Source of the DNA: Paludibacterium paludis | GTDB taxonomy: Bacteria; Pseudomonadota; Gammaproteobacteria; Burkholderiales; Chromobacteriaceae | NCBI RefSeq assembly: GCF_018802605.1 | Contig: NZ_CP069161.1 | Location: 744,001 to 808,000 of the forward strand | Length of the DNA stretch: 64,000 bases | Direction of reading: 5' to 3' | Part shown: positions 18,929 through 31,413 of the stretch, piece by piece | Numbering within the stretch: position 1 is the first letter of the stretch | How the letters are laid out: every line of letters begins with the position of its first letter | Position numbers and translations under genes: made by a program | Notes under the pieces: model-generated | Database searches by the model: none | Seen by the model: the letters and a program-made list of their open reading frames with translations, nothing else | Told to the model about the DNA's origin: nothing

Positions 18929-21283
18929 ATGCTTGAAATCGAAATCGACGGCAAGAAACTGACGGTTCCCCAGGGAAGCACCGTCATGGAAGCGGCCCAC
19001 TCGGTGGGTACCCACATTCCGCACTTCTGCTATCACAAGAAACTGTCCATCGCCGCCAATTGCCGCATGTGCCTGGTGGAAGTGGAAAAAGCGCCCAAGC
19101 CGCTGCCGGCCTGTGCCACGCCGGTCACCGACGGCATGAAGGTGCATACGCACTCCGAACTGGCCAAGAAAGCCCAGCAGGGTGTCATGGAGTTCCTGCT
19201 GATCAACCACCCGCTGGATTGCCCGATCTGCGACCAGGGTGGCGAATGCCAGTTGCAGGACATCGCCGTCGGGTACGGCGGATCCAGCTCGCGTTATCAG
19301 GAAGAGAAGCGCGTGGTGGTGGGCAAGGACATGGGGCCGCTCGTGTCCGCAGAGGAAATGAGCCGCTGCATCCATTGCACGCGTTGCGTGCGCTTCACCG
19401 AGGAAATTGGCGGCTATCAGGAAATCGGCATGGCCAACCGCGGCGAGTTCTCGGAAATCCTGCCGTTCCTCGGCAAGACCGTGGACTCGGAAATCTCCGG
19501 CAACGTGATCGACCTGTGCCCGGTCGGCGCGCTGACCTCCAAGCCGTTCCGCTACAGCACCCGCGCCTGGGAGCTGTCGCGCCGCAAATCGGTGAGCCCG
19601 CACGACGGCCTCGGTTCCAACCTGATCGTCCAGGTCAAGCAGAACCAGGTGATGCGCGTGCTTCCGCTGGAAAACGAGTCGGTCAACGAGTGCTGGATCT
19701 CCGACCGCGACCGTTTCTCCTACGAAGGCCTGAACAGCGCCAAGCGCCTGAAGGCGCCGATGATCAAGTTCGACGGCAAGTGGCACGAGACCGACTGGCA
19801 GACCGCGCTCGATTACGTGGTCAAGGGTCTCAAGGGCTCGTCCGGCGACCGCCCGGCAAGCGAGATCGGCGTGTTGGTCAGCCCCCATTCGACCAGCGAG
19901 GAACTGTACCTCGCGCAGAAGCTGGCGCGCGGTTTCGGCATCGACAACATCGACTACCGGCTGCGCCGCAGCGATTTTTCGGCCGACGCGGCCAAGACCG
20001 GCGCCGAATGGCTCGGCTCGTCCATTGTCGAGCTGGCCGCCGCCAAATCGGTCCTCGTGGTCGGCAGCACCCAGCGCAAGGAGCATCCGCTCCTGGCCTC
20101 GCGCCTGCGCCAGTCCGTCAAGAAGGGCACCGAGCTGAACGTGGTGCATGTGGCGGCGGACGACCTGCTGACTCGTGTCCACGCGCAACTGATCGTCGCG
20201 CCGCAAGCGCTGGCGAACGCGCTCGCCCAGGTGCTCAAGGCCGTGGTGGCGCTCAAGTCCGGCGAAACCGTCATCGATCTGGCCGGCGTGACCGTCACGG
20301 GCGACGCCGAACGCATCGCGGCGAGTCTCGCCAATGCGGAATCCGCCTCGATCGTGCTGGGCAATGTCGCGCAGCATCACCCCGCTTTCGCTTCGTTGCT
20401 GGCGATCGCCCAGGAGATTGCCCGACTGACCGGCGCACGCTTTGGCGTGTTGTCCGAAGCCGGCAATTCGGTCGGCGCCGAGTTGGCCGGTGTGCTGCCC
20501 GCGCGGGGAGCCTTCGGTTCGACCGTCAAGGCCGGTCTTGACGCCGGGGCGATGATCGCTGCGCCGCGCAAGGCCTACGTGCTGCTGAATACCGATGTGG
20601 AATTCGACAGCTATGACCCGCAGGCCGCCGTGGCCGCGATGAAGTCGGCCGAAACGGTCATCGCGATGACTGCGTTTGTCTCCGAAGGTCTCTCCGACTA
20701 CGCCGACGTGCTGCTGCCCATCGCGCCGTTTACGGAAACGGCAGGTTCCTTCGTCAACATGGAAGGCCGTCTGCAGACCTTCAACGGTGTGGTACGCCCG
20801 CTGGGCGAAGCCCGTCCGGCCTGGAAGGTGCTGCGCGTGCTGGGCAACATGCTTGGTGTCGAAGGCTTCGATTACACTTCGGTGGAAGAAGTGCGCGACG
20901 AATGGCTCGCCGGCCGCGATGTCGCGACCGGTCTGTCCAATGTCCTGTCCGCCGTGAAGGCCGAGGTAACGGCCGGTGCCGGTCTGACCCGGATCGGCGA
21001 GGTGCCGCTCTACCAGTCCGACGCCATCGTGCGCAACGCGGCGTCGCTGCAGGCGACGCGCGATGCGGCGTCTCCGGATGCCAGCGCGGCGCCGTCGGTG
21101 CTGGCCGCCGCCGGTGTGGCGAGCGGCGACGAAGTCGTCGTGCGTCAGGGCTCTGGCGAGATCAAGGTTCGTCTCTTCTCCGACGATTCGCTGCCTGACG
21201 GGGCGTTGCGCCTCGCCACGGCCCACGCGGTCACGGCAAGGCTTGGCGGTATGTTCGACCCGATCGAGATCAAACAGGGGTAA
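18929..21283 (+). CDS. nuoG: NADH-quinone oxidoreductase subunit G
   Basis: The 75-kDa subunit with several iron-sulphur clusters. The N-terminal [2Fe-2S] cysteines include [20 protein letters not shown], followed by the His/Cys cluster motif and [16 protein letters not shown]. From about residue 220 the molybdopterin-oxidoreductase-like domain follows; the family does not bind molybdenum. The 784 residues are typical for this class. It lies 39 bases after nuoF, the longest gap in the front half of the operon. Confidence 0.96.
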   Translation: MLEIEIDGKKLTVPQGSTVMEAAHSVGTHIPHFCYHKKLSIAANCRMCLVEVEKAPKPLPACATPVTDGMKVHTHSELAKKAQQGVMEFLLINHPLDCPICDQGGECQLQDIAVGYGGSSSRYQEEKRVVVGKDMGPLVSAEEMSRCIHCTRCVRFTEEIGGYQEIGMANRGEFSEILPFLGKTVDSEISGNVIDLCPVGALTSKPFRYSTRAWELSRRKSVSPHDGLGSNLIVQVKQNQVMRVLPLENESVNECWISDRDRFSYEGLNSAKRLKAPMIKFDGKWHETDWQTALDYVVKGLKGSSGDRPASEIGVLVSPHSTSEELYLAQKLARGFGIDNIDYRLRRSDFSADAAKTGAEWLGSSIVELAAAKSVLVVGSTQRKEHPLLASRLRQSVKKGTELNVVHVAADDLLTRVHAQLIVAPQALANALAQVLKAVVALKSGETVIDLAGVTVTGDAERIAASLANAESASIVLGNVAQHHPAFASLLAIAQEIARLTGARFGVLSEAGNSVGAELAGVLPARGAFGSTVKAGLDAGAMIAAPRKAYVLLNTDVEFDSYDPQAAVAAMKSAETVIAMTAFVSEGLSDYADVLLPIAPFTETAGSFVNMEGRLQTFNGVVRPLGEARPAWKVLRVLGNMLGVEGFDYTSVEEVRDEWLAGRDVATGLSNVLSAVKAEVTAGAGLTRIGEVPLYQSDAIVRNAASLQATRDAASPDASAAPSVLAAAGVASGDEVVVRQGSGEIKVRLFSDDSLPDGALRLATAHAVTARLGGMFDPIEIKQG

Positions 21284-21285
21284 TC

Positions 21286-22332
21286 ATGGCGTTCTTGCAA
21301 GGCATTCTCGGGGCGGACGCGGCCTATGTCGTCTGGACCCTGCTCAAAATCATCGCCATCGTGGCGCCGATGATGATCGCGGTGGCCTATCTGACCTATG
21401 CGGAACGCAAGGTGATCGGCTACATGCAGGTGCGCATCGGACCCAACCGCGTGGGCCCGCTGGGCCTGCTGCAGCCGCTGGCCGACGGCATCAAGCTCCT
21501 GATGAAGGAGATCATCCTGCCGACCCAGTCGAGCAAGGGGCTGTTCCTGCTCGCGCCGGTGCTGTCGATCATGCCGGCGCTGGCCGCCTGGGCGGTGGTG
21601 CCGTTCACCGACCATCTGGTGCTGGCCAACGTCAACGCGTCGCTGCTGTACATCATGGCGATCAGTTCGATGGGGGTGTACGGCATCATCCTCGCCGGCT
21701 GGGCGTCCAACTCCAAGTACTCGTTCCTTGGCGCGCTGCGTTCCGCGGCCCAGATCGTTTCCTACGAACTGGCCATGGGCTTCGCTCTGGTTGGCGTGCT
21801 GATGGTGTCGGGCAGCCTCAACCTGGTGGAAATCGTTCGCCAGCAGGGCACGGGCGCCGCCGGCGGATCGATCCTGTCGTGGAACTGGCTGCCGCTCTTT
21901 CCGCTGTTCGTGGTCTACCTCATTTCGGGCGTGGCGGAAACCAACCGCGCACCGTTCGACGTGGCCGAAGGCGAGTCGGAGATCGTGGCCGGTTTCCACG
22001 TGGAATATTCGGGCATGGCTTTTGCGATCTTCTTCCTTGCCGAATACGCGAACATGATCCTGATTTCGGCCATGACCTCGATCCTGTTCCTGGGCGGCTG
22101 GCTGTCCCCGTTCCCGGAGAGCTTCGGCGTCCTGGGGGCCGCCGGCTTTGGCTGGATGGCGCTCAAAATGGCGATGGTGCTGTTCTGCTTCCTGTGGTTC
22201 CGCGCGACGTTCCCGCGTTACCGCTATGACCAGATCATGCGCTTGGGCTGGAAAGTGTTCATTCCTGTGACACTGGTCTGGATTGTCGTGCTGGGGGCAT
22301 GGATGATGAGCCCGCTGTCGCTCTGGAAGTGA
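21286..22332 (+). CDS. nuoH: NADH-quinone oxidoreductase subunit H
   Basis: The membrane subunit at the joint of the two arms, forming part of the quinone tunnel. It has 348 residues and eight or nine membrane segments. Conserved loops [20 protein letters not shown] and [20 protein letters not shown] are present with their charged residues. It begins two bases after the nuoG stop. Confidence 0.97.
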   Translation: MAFLQGILGADAAYVVWTLLKIIAIVAPMMIAVAYLTYAERKVIGYMQVRIGPNRVGPLGLLQPLADGIKLLMKEIILPTQSSKGLFLLAPVLSIMPALAAWAVVPFTDHLVLANVNASLLYIMAISSMGVYGIILAGWASNSKYSFLGALRSAAQIVSYELAMGFALVGVLMVSGSLNLVEIVRQQGTGAAGGSILSWNWLPLFPLFVVYLISGVAETNRAPFDVAEGESEIVAGFHVEYSGMAFAIFFLAEYANMILISAMTSILFLGGWLSPFPESFGVLGAAGFGWMALKMAMVLFCFLWFRATFPRYRYDQIMRLGWKVFIPVTLVWIVVLGAWMMSPLSLWK

Positions 22333-22351
22333 TTCGGCGAAAGAGAAGAGC

Positions 22352-22840
22352 ATGGAAACTATTCGCAATTTTTTCAAGACGTTCCTGCTGGTGGAACTGG
22401 TCAAGGGCCTGATGCTGACCGGGCGGCACTTCTTCGCCCGCAAGATCACCGTGCAGTTCCCCGAGGAAAAGACGCCGCTGTCGCCGCGTTTCCGAGGCCT
22501 GCACGCCCAGCGCCGCTACGCCAACGGCGAAGAGCGCTGCATCGCCTGTAAGCTGTGCGAAGCGGTGTGCCCGGCCATGGCCATCACCATCGAATCGGAA
22601 CAGCGCGAGGACGGCACCCGCCGCACCAGCCGCTACGATATCGATCTGACCAAGTGCATCTTCTGCGGCTTCTGCGAAGAGGCCTGCCCGGTCGATGCGA
22701 TCGTGGAGACCCACATTTTCGAATACCACGGCGAAAAACGTGGCGATCTGTACTACACCAAGCCGATGCTGCTCGCGGTGGGTGACAAGTACGAATCGGA
22801 AATCGCGGCGCGCAAGGCCGCGGATGCCAAGTACCGCTAA
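22352..22840 (+). CDS. nuoI: NADH-quinone oxidoreductase subunit I
   Basis: An 8Fe ferredoxin-type subunit on the wire between NuoG and NuoB. It has two [4Fe-4S] motifs: [12 protein letters not shown] and [12 protein letters not shown]. The 162 residues include the N-terminal amphipathic stretch that docks on the membrane arm. Confidence 0.97.
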   Translation: METIRNFFKTFLLVELVKGLMLTGRHFFARKITVQFPEEKTPLSPRFRGLHAQRRYANGEERCIACKLCEAVCPAMAITIESEQREDGTRRTSRYDIDLTKCIFCGFCEEACPVDAIVETHIFEYHGEKRGDLYYTKPMLLAVGDKYESEIAARKAADAKYR

Positions 22841-22849
22841 GGGGGGGAC

Positions 22850-23497
22850 ATGAACTTTACCAGTATTGTTTTCTACGTTCTGTCGGCCATACTGATCGTC
22901 TCCTCGTTCAAGGTGATCACGGCGAAGAACCCGGTCCACGCCGCCCTCTATCTGGTGCTGGCCTTTGTCACCAGCGCGGGGCACTGGATGCTTCTCGAAG
23001 CGGAGTTCCTCGCCATCGCCCTCGTGCTGGTCTACGTCGGCGCGGTGATGGTGCTGTTCCTGTTCGTGCTGATGATGCTCGATATCAATATCGAGAAAAT
23101 GCGCGAAGGTTTCTGGCGGCATTTCCCGCTTGCCGGTGTCATCGCTCTCGTGATGGTCGCCGAAATGACCCTGGTGCTGATGCGTCCCGGCACGCAACTG
23201 GCCGCCTACCAGGCGCGCGAGCCGCTCGCCGCGGACTTCAGCAATATCCGTGAACTGGGTCTGCTGCTTTATACCCGCTACCTCTACCCGTTCGAACTGG
23301 CTTCCGTGGTTCTGCTGGTCGCCATCGTGGCCGCGATCGCGCTGACGATGCGCAAGCGCAAGGACAGCAAGTACCTGAACCCGGGCGAACAGGCCGCCGT
23401 GCGCCGCGAAGACCGCGTGCGCATTGTGAAGATGGATGCCGAAAAACCTGCCGCAGCCGGTGACGACGCCGCGGTTTCCGATCAACCTCAGGCCTGA
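22850..23497 (+). CDS. nuoJ: NADH-quinone oxidoreductase subunit J
   Basis: A membrane subunit next to NuoH/K with five hydrophobic helices. The family motif of helix 3 is seen in [20 protein letters not shown]. The 215 residues include a hydrophilic Ala-rich C-terminal tail of about 40 residues that looks poorly conserved. Confidence 0.94.
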   Translation: MNFTSIVFYVLSAILIVSSFKVITAKNPVHAALYLVLAFVTSAGHWMLLEAEFLAIALVLVYVGAVMVLFLFVLMMLDINIEKMREGFWRHFPLAGVIALVMVAEMTLVLMRPGTQLAAYQAREPLAADFSNIRELGLLLYTRYLYPFELASVVLLVAIVAAIALTMRKRKDSKYLNPGEQAAVRREDRVRIVKMDAEKPAAAGDDAAVSDQPQA

Positions 23498-23525
23498 CGG
23501 CCAACAATCAAGACAAGGGGGAAAC

Positions 23526-23831
23526 GTGCTTACGCTGACTCACTTCCTGGTGCTGGCCGCGATTCTGTTTGCCATCAGTGTGCTGGGGATTTTCCTGAAC
23601 CGGAAGAACGTGATCGTTCTTCTGATGGCGATCGAGCTGATGCTGCTCGCGGTGAACTTCAATTTCGTCGCGTTCTCGCATTACCTGTCGGATACGGCAG
23701 GTCAGATCTTCGTATTCTTCATCCTGACGGTCGCGGCCGCGGAGTCCGCAATCGGCCTCGCCATTCTGGTGGTGCTGTTCCGCAATCTGCGATCGATCAA
23801 TGTTGAAGATTTGGGCAGCCTCAAAGGCTAA
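23526..23831 (+). CDS. nuoK: NADH-quinone oxidoreductase subunit K
   Basis: A small membrane subunit homologous to MrpC antiporter subunits, with three helices and 101 residues. The conserved glutamates of helices 2 and 3 lie in [17 protein letters not shown] and [16 protein letters not shown] chose the GTG at 23526, preceded by AAGGGGG, which gives the standard length; the upstream in-frame ATG would overlap nuoJ. Confidence 0.95.
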   Translation: MLTLTHFLVLAAILFAISVLGIFLNRKNVIVLLMAIELMLLAVNFNFVAFSHYLSDTAGQIFVFFILTVAAAESAIGLAILVVLFRNLRSINVEDLGSLKG

Positions 23832-23867
23832 GGCAAACCGGTTACCAAACTATAAAGCACGACAAGC

Positions 23868-25901
<2,034 letters not shown>

Positions 25902-25944
25902 GCGGGCAGACACTGGGATTGAAATAACAACTTAGGTTTTGACT

Positions 25945-27435
25945 ATGTTCACAAATCTCTTGAGTCTGGTGATCTGGGTGCCGATCGCGGCCGGGTTGCT
26001 GGTTCTGGCGACGGGAGGCGATAGCCGGGCGGCGCTGGCGCGCTGGGTCGCGCTGGCCGGATCGCTGGCCGGGTTCCTTTTCTCGCTGCCGTTGTACACA
26101 AGCTTCACCGAATTGCATGGCGGCATGCAGTTCGAGGAAATGCGCCCCTGGGTCGAGGCGCTGAACATCAACTACCACCTGGGCGTCGATGGCATTTCCA
26201 TGCTGTTCGTCGTACTCAACAGCTTCACCACGGTGCTGGTGGTGCTGACCGGATGGCAGGTGATCGAAAAGCGCGTCGCGCAATACATGGCCGCTTTCCT
26301 GATCATGTCGGGCCTCATCAACGGCGCGTTCGCCGCGCTGGACGCGATCCTGTTCTACGTGTTCTTCGAAGCGATGCTGATTCCGATGTACCTGATCATC
26401 GGTGTGTGGGGCGGCCCGCGCCGCGTGTATGCCTCGATCAAGTTCTTCCTGTACACCCTGCTCGGTTCGCTCCTGATGCTGGTGGCCTTCATCTACCTGT
26501 CGCGTCAGACCGGCAGCTTCGAGATCGCCTCCTTCCAGAGCCTGCCGCTGGCCAAGGATGTGCAACTGATGGTCTTCATCGCGTTCTTCCTCTCCTTCGC
26601 GGTGAAGGTGCCGATGTGGCCGGTGCATACCTGGTTGCCCGACGCCCACGTCGAGGCGCCGACCGGCGGCTCGATGGTGCTGGCGGCCATCACCCTGAAG
26701 ATCGGTGCCTACGGTTTTCTGCGGTTCGCGCTGCCGATCGTGCCGGATGCCTGCCGTATCCTGTCGCCCTTCATGGTCACGCTGTCGCTTGTGGCCGTGG
26801 TGTACATCGGCCTCGTGGCGCTGGTGCAGACCGACATGAAAAAACTCGTGGCCTACTCGTCGATTTCCCACATGGGTTTCGTCACCCTGGGTCTTTTCAT
26901 GTTCTCCGGCAACAACCTCAATCCCTGGGCGGTCGAGGGCGCGCTGATCCAGATGGTGTCGCACGGTTTCGTGTCCGCCGCGATGTTCATGTGCATCGGC
27001 GTGATGTATGACCGGGTGCACAGCCGCAATATCGCCGACTACGGTGGCGTGGCCAACAAGATGCCGATTTTCGCTTCCTTCATGATGCTGTTCTCGATGG
27101 CCAATGCCGGCCTGCCTGCCACGTCGGGCTTTGTCGGCGAAGGCATGGTGGTGCTCGGCGCCGTTCAGGTGAACGTCTGGTACGCCGCGCTGGCCGCGAC
27201 CACGCTGATCTTCGGCGCTGCTTACACCTTGTGGATGTACAAGCGCGTGCTGTTCGGCGCGGTGGGAAACAGCCATGTGGCGGAACTGAAGGATGTCAAC
27301 AAGCGCGAGTTCCTGGTGCTGGCCATCCTCGCCGTGATGGTGCTGGGCATGGGTCTGTACCCGCAGGCGTTCATCAGCAAGATGCACCTGTCGGTCAATG
27401 ATCTGATCGCTCACGTTGCCCAAAGCAAGCTCTGA
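25945..27435 (+). CDS. nuoM: NADH-quinone oxidoreductase subunit M
   Basis: A proton-pumping antiporter-like subunit between NuoL and NuoN, 496 residues with about 14 helices. Key segments are FFEAMLIPMYLIIGVWGG (the channel Glu) and KVPMWPVHTWLPDAHVEAP (the channel Lys). The ATG at 25945 is preferred to the TTG two codons upstream. Confidence 0.96.
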   Translation: MFTNLLSLVIWVPIAAGLLVLATGGDSRAALARWVALAGSLAGFLFSLPLYTSFTELHGGMQFEEMRPWVEALNINYHLGVDGISMLFVVLNSFTTVLVVLTGWQVIEKRVAQYMAAFLIMSGLINGAFAALDAILFYVFFEAMLIPMYLIIGVWGGPRRVYASIKFFLYTLLGSLLMLVAFIYLSRQTGSFEIASFQSLPLAKDVQLMVFIAFFLSFAVKVPMWPVHTWLPDAHVEAPTGGSMVLAAITLKIGAYGFLRFALPIVPDACRILSPFMVTLSLVAVVYIGLVALVQTDMKKLVAYSSISHMGFVTLGLFMFSGNNLNPWAVEGALIQMVSHGFVSAAMFMCIGVMYDRVHSRNIADYGGVANKMPIFASFMMLFSMANAGLPATSGFVGEGMVVLGAVQVNVWYAALAATTLIFGAAYTLWMYKRVLFGAVGNSHVAELKDVNKREFLVLAILAVMVLGMGLYPQAFISKMHLSVNDLIAHVAQSKL

Positions 27436-27455
27436 GACCATTGAAGGAAACCATA

Positions 27456-28910
27456 ATGAATTGGTCCGATTTGAACCTGATGCTGGCCCTGCCCGAGGTA
27501 GTGCTCCTCGCGGCGGTGCTGGCCATCCTGATGATCGATCTGTTTGTCCCGGAGGACCGCAAGTCGGTCACCTACGGCTTGTCCCTGCTCGCTCTGGCCG
27601 GCGTGGCGGTGGTCGAGCTGCACGGTTTTCCCTCTGCGGCGGCGACGACATTCAGCGGCATGTACATTTCCGATCCGCTCGCGTCGGTGGTGAAACTCGC
27701 GATGTACGCCGTGACCGCCGGCGTTCTGGTCTACGGCCGGCAGTACAATGCCGACCGCGGCATGGAGCGCGGCGATTACTACACTCTGACGCTGTTCGCA
27801 CTGCTTGGCATGAACGTGATGGTGTGCGCGAGCAATTTCCTGACCCTGTACATGGGGCTTGAACTGCTGTCGCTCGCCCTTTACGCGCTGATCGCGATCC
27901 AGCGGGATTCGATGCCCGGAGTCGAAGCGTCGATGAAGTATTTCGTGCTGGGGGCGCTGGCCTCCGGTCTGCTGCTTTACGGTATCTCGATGGTGTACGG
28001 CGCCACCGGCACGCTCGATATCGCCGCCACGGCGAAAGCCATTCATGGTGGCAACGCCAATCTCACCCTGCTGATGTTCGGCCTGGTGTTCCTGGTGGCC
28101 GGTCTGTGCTTCAAGCTTGGCGCCGTGCCGTTCCACATGTGGGTTCCCGACGTGTATCACGGTGCGCCGACCTCGGTGACGATGATGATCGGCGCGGCGC
28201 CGAAACTTGCCGCCTTCGTCTTCGTGCTGCGTATCCTGGTTCAGGGGCTGGACGCCGTGGCCGACCAGTGGCAGGGCATGCTGGTGATCGTTTCCGTGTT
28301 GTCCATGCTGATCGGTAACGTGACCGCGATTGCCCAGACCAACATCAAGCGGATGCTGGCCTACTCGACGATTTCGCACATGGGCTTCATGCTGCTTGGC
28401 ATCCTCGCGGCGACGCCGGAAGGCTACTCGGCGGCACTGTTTTACGCGATGGTCTACGTGTTCACTTCGATGGTCGGATTCGGCATCCTGATCGCCCTGT
28501 CGCGCAAGGGGTTCGACTGCCAGCAGCTGTCCGATCTCAAGGGCCTCAATCAGCGTAACAGCTGGCAGGCCCTGCTGATGTTGCTCGCGATGTTCTCGAT
28601 GGCCGGCATTCCGCCACTGGCAGGCTTCTACGCCAAGTTCGCGGTGATCAGCGCCATCGCGCACATCGGCATGATTCCGCTGGCGGTATTCGCTGTGCTG
28701 ATGTCGCTGATCGGCGCCTTCTACTACCTGCGTGTGGTGAAAGTGATGTATTTCGACAATGCGGACGACAGCCAACCGCTGTCCATTCGTGTGGACATGA
28801 AGCTTCTCCTGTCGCTCAATGCCATCGCCTTGCTGGTATTCGGCGTGGTGCCGGAGCGTCTGGTCGAGCTGTGTTTCAATGCCGTCAAGCAATCCCTGGT
28901 TCTGATGTAA
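27456..28910 (+). CDS. nuoN: NADH-quinone oxidoreductase subunit N
   Basis: The third antiporter-like membrane subunit, 484 residues and about 14 helices. Conserved segments include MGLELLSLALYALIA, FKLGAVPFHMWVPDVYHGAP and AYSTISHMGFMLLG. The ATG at 27456 has AAGGAAA upstream. It is the last complex I structural gene. Confidence 0.96.
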   Translation: MNWSDLNLMLALPEVVLLAAVLAILMIDLFVPEDRKSVTYGLSLLALAGVAVVELHGFPSAAATTFSGMYISDPLASVVKLAMYAVTAGVLVYGRQYNADRGMERGDYYTLTLFALLGMNVMVCASNFLTLYMGLELLSLALYALIAIQRDSMPGVEASMKYFVLGALASGLLLYGISMVYGATGTLDIAATAKAIHGGNANLTLLMFGLVFLVAGLCFKLGAVPFHMWVPDVYHGAPTSVTMMIGAAPKLAAFVFVLRILVQGLDAVADQWQGMLVIVSVLSMLIGNVTAIAQTNIKRMLAYSTISHMGFMLLGILAATPEGYSAALFYAMVYVFTSMVGFGILIALSRKGFDCQQLSDLKGLNQRNSWQALLMLLAMFSMAGIPPLAGFYAKFAVISAIAHIGMIPLAVFAVLMSLIGAFYYLRVVKVMYFDNADDSQPLSIRVDMKLLLSLNAIALLVFGVVPERLVELCFNAVKQSLVLM

Positions 28911-28920
28911 AGGAAATGCC

Positions 28921-29217
28921 GTGCAAGCCAGTGTCGCCACTCTTCTGATCGTCGCCGTGCTGGCGGCCAATCTGCCGTTCATGACCAACCGCATCGCGGG
29001 AATCAAGAAAGTGGCGCACAAGGCCTTTGGCTGGCGTTTCCTCGAATGGGGCGTGCTGTATGTCGCGGTCGGCCTGTTCGCCCGTTTTCTGGAGTCGCGC
29101 CAGATGCCGGTGCAAAGCCAGGAAGCGGCGTTCTATGTCGCGACCCTGTCGCTGTTCGCCGTCTTCGCGTTTCCGGGATTCGTGATCCGCTACTGGTGGC
29201 GCAAGCGCGGCATCTGA
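28921..29217 (+). CDS. DUF2818 family membrane protein
   Basis: A 98-residue protein with GTG start, 10 bases after nuoN. Three hydrophobic segments (about residues 4-20, 42-60, 70-90) and a basic C-terminal RYWWRKRGI suggest a small inner-membrane protein. DUF2818 genes regularly follow nuoN in Betaproteobacteria, so a role in complex I assembly or stability is likely but not shown. Confidence 0.88.
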   Translation: MQASVATLLIVAVLAANLPFMTNRIAGIKKVAHKAFGWRFLEWGVLYVAVGLFARFLESRQMPVQSQEAAFYVATLSLFAVFAFPGFVIRYWWRKRGI

Positions 29218-29234
29218 ACGCGCCGTTCTTCTGA

Positions 29235-29256
29235 AAGCCCGCCTCCCGGCGGGCTT
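29235..29256 (+). terminator. Hairpin ending the nuo operon
   Basis: The stem AAGCCCGCC/GGCGGGCTT lies 17 bases past the DUF2818 stop and just before the converging minus-strand gene. It may serve both strands. The T-run on the plus side is weak. Confidence 0.65.
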
Positions 29257-29272
29257 CGTCTTTGTCGGGACC

Positions 29273-30313
29273 TTAGCCGCACAATCGGCGCATCACGCTC
29301 TCCACCGGCCCTCGGGAAAAGTATCGCGACCAGATGTTGGCGAAGCCGATCGCCGCCGCGCAATACACTCCCGCGGCGACCAGCACCTGAGGCAGGGTCT
29401 TGCCGTAGAGCCAACCGATGTTTTCCAGGGTGCCCATGCCGATCAGCACATGGGCAAGGTAAAGCGTCAACGTCATGCGTCCCGCCGGCACCAGAAAGCG
29501 TCCGAGACGCATGACGCTTCCCCGGTTGGCGACCATCAGGCTCAGACCGATGACGGAGGTGGCGACGCCACACCCCAGCAGCAGGTACAAGGGCAGGGGC
29601 GGCATCGCCGTGACGCCGAGCATATCCGCATGGGCGGGAAAATAGTGCGAGCCCAGTTTCGAGGCGCCCCAGGCGAGCAGGGCTATCGCCATTCCCCACC
29701 CTATCATGCGTTTTTGCACCCTGGCCGAGCCGAGCGGCAGGCGTCCTAGCACAATGCCCCACAGAAGGAAGGCCAGCCACGGCACGACCGGGTGCCAGCC
29801 ATTGAAGAGCAGGTTGCGGACAAATCCTTGCGGCGTCCAGAAGTCCGGGTAATCGTAGGTGCTTTTTACCCAACCTTGCTCATAGTCGAACATGGCATGC
29901 AGGCCGACGAAGAGAAGGGGCAGAAGGGCTGTCAGCGCCACGAGCGCGGAGGATGGCAGAAACAGACAGCCTGTGCCGATCAGAAAATACACCGCGTAGT
30001 AGTGAATGATATCCGGCGGGAAAATGAGGGCGTTGGCCAGGCCGACCGCAGCCAGGAAGGCGGCGCGCCGCATCATGCGGGTATAGGCATCGGCCGGTTC
30101 GAGGCCGCGGGTTCCCAGCACCAGCCCGACTCCGGCCAGAACGATGAAAATCGAAGCGGCGCGGCCTTCGAGCGAACCGAACAGCAGATTCAAGCCGCGT
30201 AGCGGCCCGTCATCGGCTCCCATGGCAAGGCGGAAATTGACCAGCACCATGCCGATCAATGCCAGGCAACGGGCGAGATCCAGACCGTGCAATCGTTCGT
30301 TTGCGGTATTCAT
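29273..30313 (-). CDS. DUF418/DUF1624-like integral membrane protein
   Basis: A 346-residue protein with about ten hydrophobic segments. The N-terminal LHGLDLARCLALIGMVLVNF is the hallmark of the YeiB/DUF418 and heparan-acetyltransferase-like superfamily, whose members are thought to acylate sugars or act in the envelope. The frame stays open far upstream, but the ATG at 30313 has GGGAG 7 bases before it and the upstream part overlaps an acyltransferase gene in another frame. The precise substrate is unknown. Confidence 0.75.
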   Translation of the reverse strand: MNTANERLHGLDLARCLALIGMVLVNFRLAMGADDGPLRGLNLLFGSLEGRAASIFIVLAGVGLVLGTRGLEPADAYTRMMRRAAFLAAVGLANALIFPPDIIHYYAVYFLIGTGCLFLPSSALVALTALLPLLFVGLHAMFDYEQGWVKSTYDYPDFWTPQGFVRNLLFNGWHPVVPWLAFLLWGIVLGRLPLGSARVQKRMIGWGMAIALLAWGASKLGSHYFPAHADMLGVTAMPPLPLYLLLGCGVATSVIGLSLMVANRGSVMRLGRFLVPAGRMTLTLYLAHVLIGMGTLENIGWLYGKTLPQVLVAAGVYCAAAIGFANIWSRYFSRGPVESVMRRLCG

Positions 30314-30546
30314 GATACGCTCCCGTGAAATGAAGACAGGGTGTCCGGCAATGGCGCGCGTCCGAGATCGTCGTCGGGCGCATATCGGGCGGATGGCTCC
30401 GGGAGGGGAGATCATCCCCGCCGGAGCGGTCTGCGGGATGGCGGGATCGCAATCGGGCACGGCGGCGATTGTACGAAGGGGAAACTTAAGAAAACCTTTG
30501 CGTGCCAGCCCCCTGTCAGGGGGCATGGCGAGGTATTGACAGGGTG

Positions 30547-31413
30547 TCAGTAAAAGCGCGGCTGACCGGCGGGACGGGTCTTGAAACGCTTGTGCAGCCA
30601 GAAATACTGATCGGGGATTTCGCGAATGCGGTCTTCGAGGAAGGCATTCATGCGCCGGGTATCGGCTTGGGTATCGTCGGTCGGAAAATCTTCCCACGGA
30701 GGGTAGAACTCCAGTTCGAAGCGGTCGCCGATGCGGCGCGCGATGGCCGGCACCACGCGGGCGCGGGCGAGCTTGCTGATGCGGGACAGGCCGGGGATGG
30801 TCGCGGCGTCGGTGCCGAAGAACGGCACGAAAATCGAGTCGCGCGGCCCGAAGTCCTGATCCGGCAGATAGAGGAACGGGGTATGGTCCTTGCGCATCGC
30901 CTTGATGATCGAGCGTAATCCTTCCTGGCGCGACACGATGTAGACATTGTTGAAGCGCTGGCGACCCTGGTAGATCTGCGCGTCCAGCACATCGTTCTTT
31001 TGCTGGGAATAGACACTGACGAGCGGCAGGTACTGGTTGAGGGCGTAGCAGCACATTTCGAATCCGACAAAATGCGGGTAGAAAAGGATCACATCCTCGC
31101 CCTTTTCCCGCAGCGCGGTGACATGCTCCAGACCCTTGATGTCGACAAGCCGGCGCAGCCGCTCGGGGGAACTCCACCAGGCGACCCCGTATTCCAGCGC
31201 CAGCCGGATCATGTAGCGGAAGTTGGCGCGGATGAGGCGCTTGCGTTCGGCGCGCGTCATCTGCGGGAAACACAGTCTCAGGTTAATCAGACCGACACGG
31301 CGGCGCTCACGGGCGAGCCAGTAGGCGAGGGTGCCGAGCAGCCAGGCGATCGCGCCGATCGCGCGCATCGGCAACAGGCGCAAGAGCCACAAAACAGCAA
31401 AGACGAATTTCAT
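30547..31413 (-). CDS. Lipid A acyltransferase, LpxL/LpxM (HtrB/MsbB) family, copy 1
   Basis: It should transfer a secondary acyl chain onto lipid A at the inner membrane. The protein has 288 residues, an N-terminal membrane anchor (MKFVFAVLWLLRLLPMRAIG) and the catalytic HX4E motif in YPHFVGFE. PFLYLPDQDFGPRDSIFVPF and the C-terminal QYFWLHKRFKTRPAG are typical. The start at 31413 overlaps the stop of the next acyltransferase gene upstream (ATGA). Which acyl position it serves cannot be told from sequence. Confidence 0.88.
   Translation of the reverse strand: MKFVFAVLWLLRLLPMRAIGAIAWLLGTLAYWLARERRRVGLINLRLCFPQMTRAERKRLIRANFRYMIRLALEYGVAWWSSPERLRRLVDIKGLEHVTALREKGEDVILFYPHFVGFEMCCYALNQYLPLVSVYSQQKNDVLDAQIYQGRQRFNNVYIVSRQEGLRSIIKAMRKDHTPFLYLPDQDFGPRDSIFVPFFGTDAATIPGLSRISKLARARVVPAIARRIGDRFELEFYPPWEDFPTDDTQADTRRMNAFLEDRIREIPDQYFWLHKRFKTRPAGQPRFY

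Noticed and set aside
18902..21226. A 774-codon open frame antisense to nuoG
   Set aside because: High-GC codon use leaves long antisense frames open; the protein is rich in Arg, His and Gly with no recognisable domain, and nuoG is certain.
30314..31273. Upstream extension of the DUF418-like reading frame
   Set aside because: It runs antiparallel in another frame through the acyltransferase gene; a good start with a ribosome site exists at 30313.
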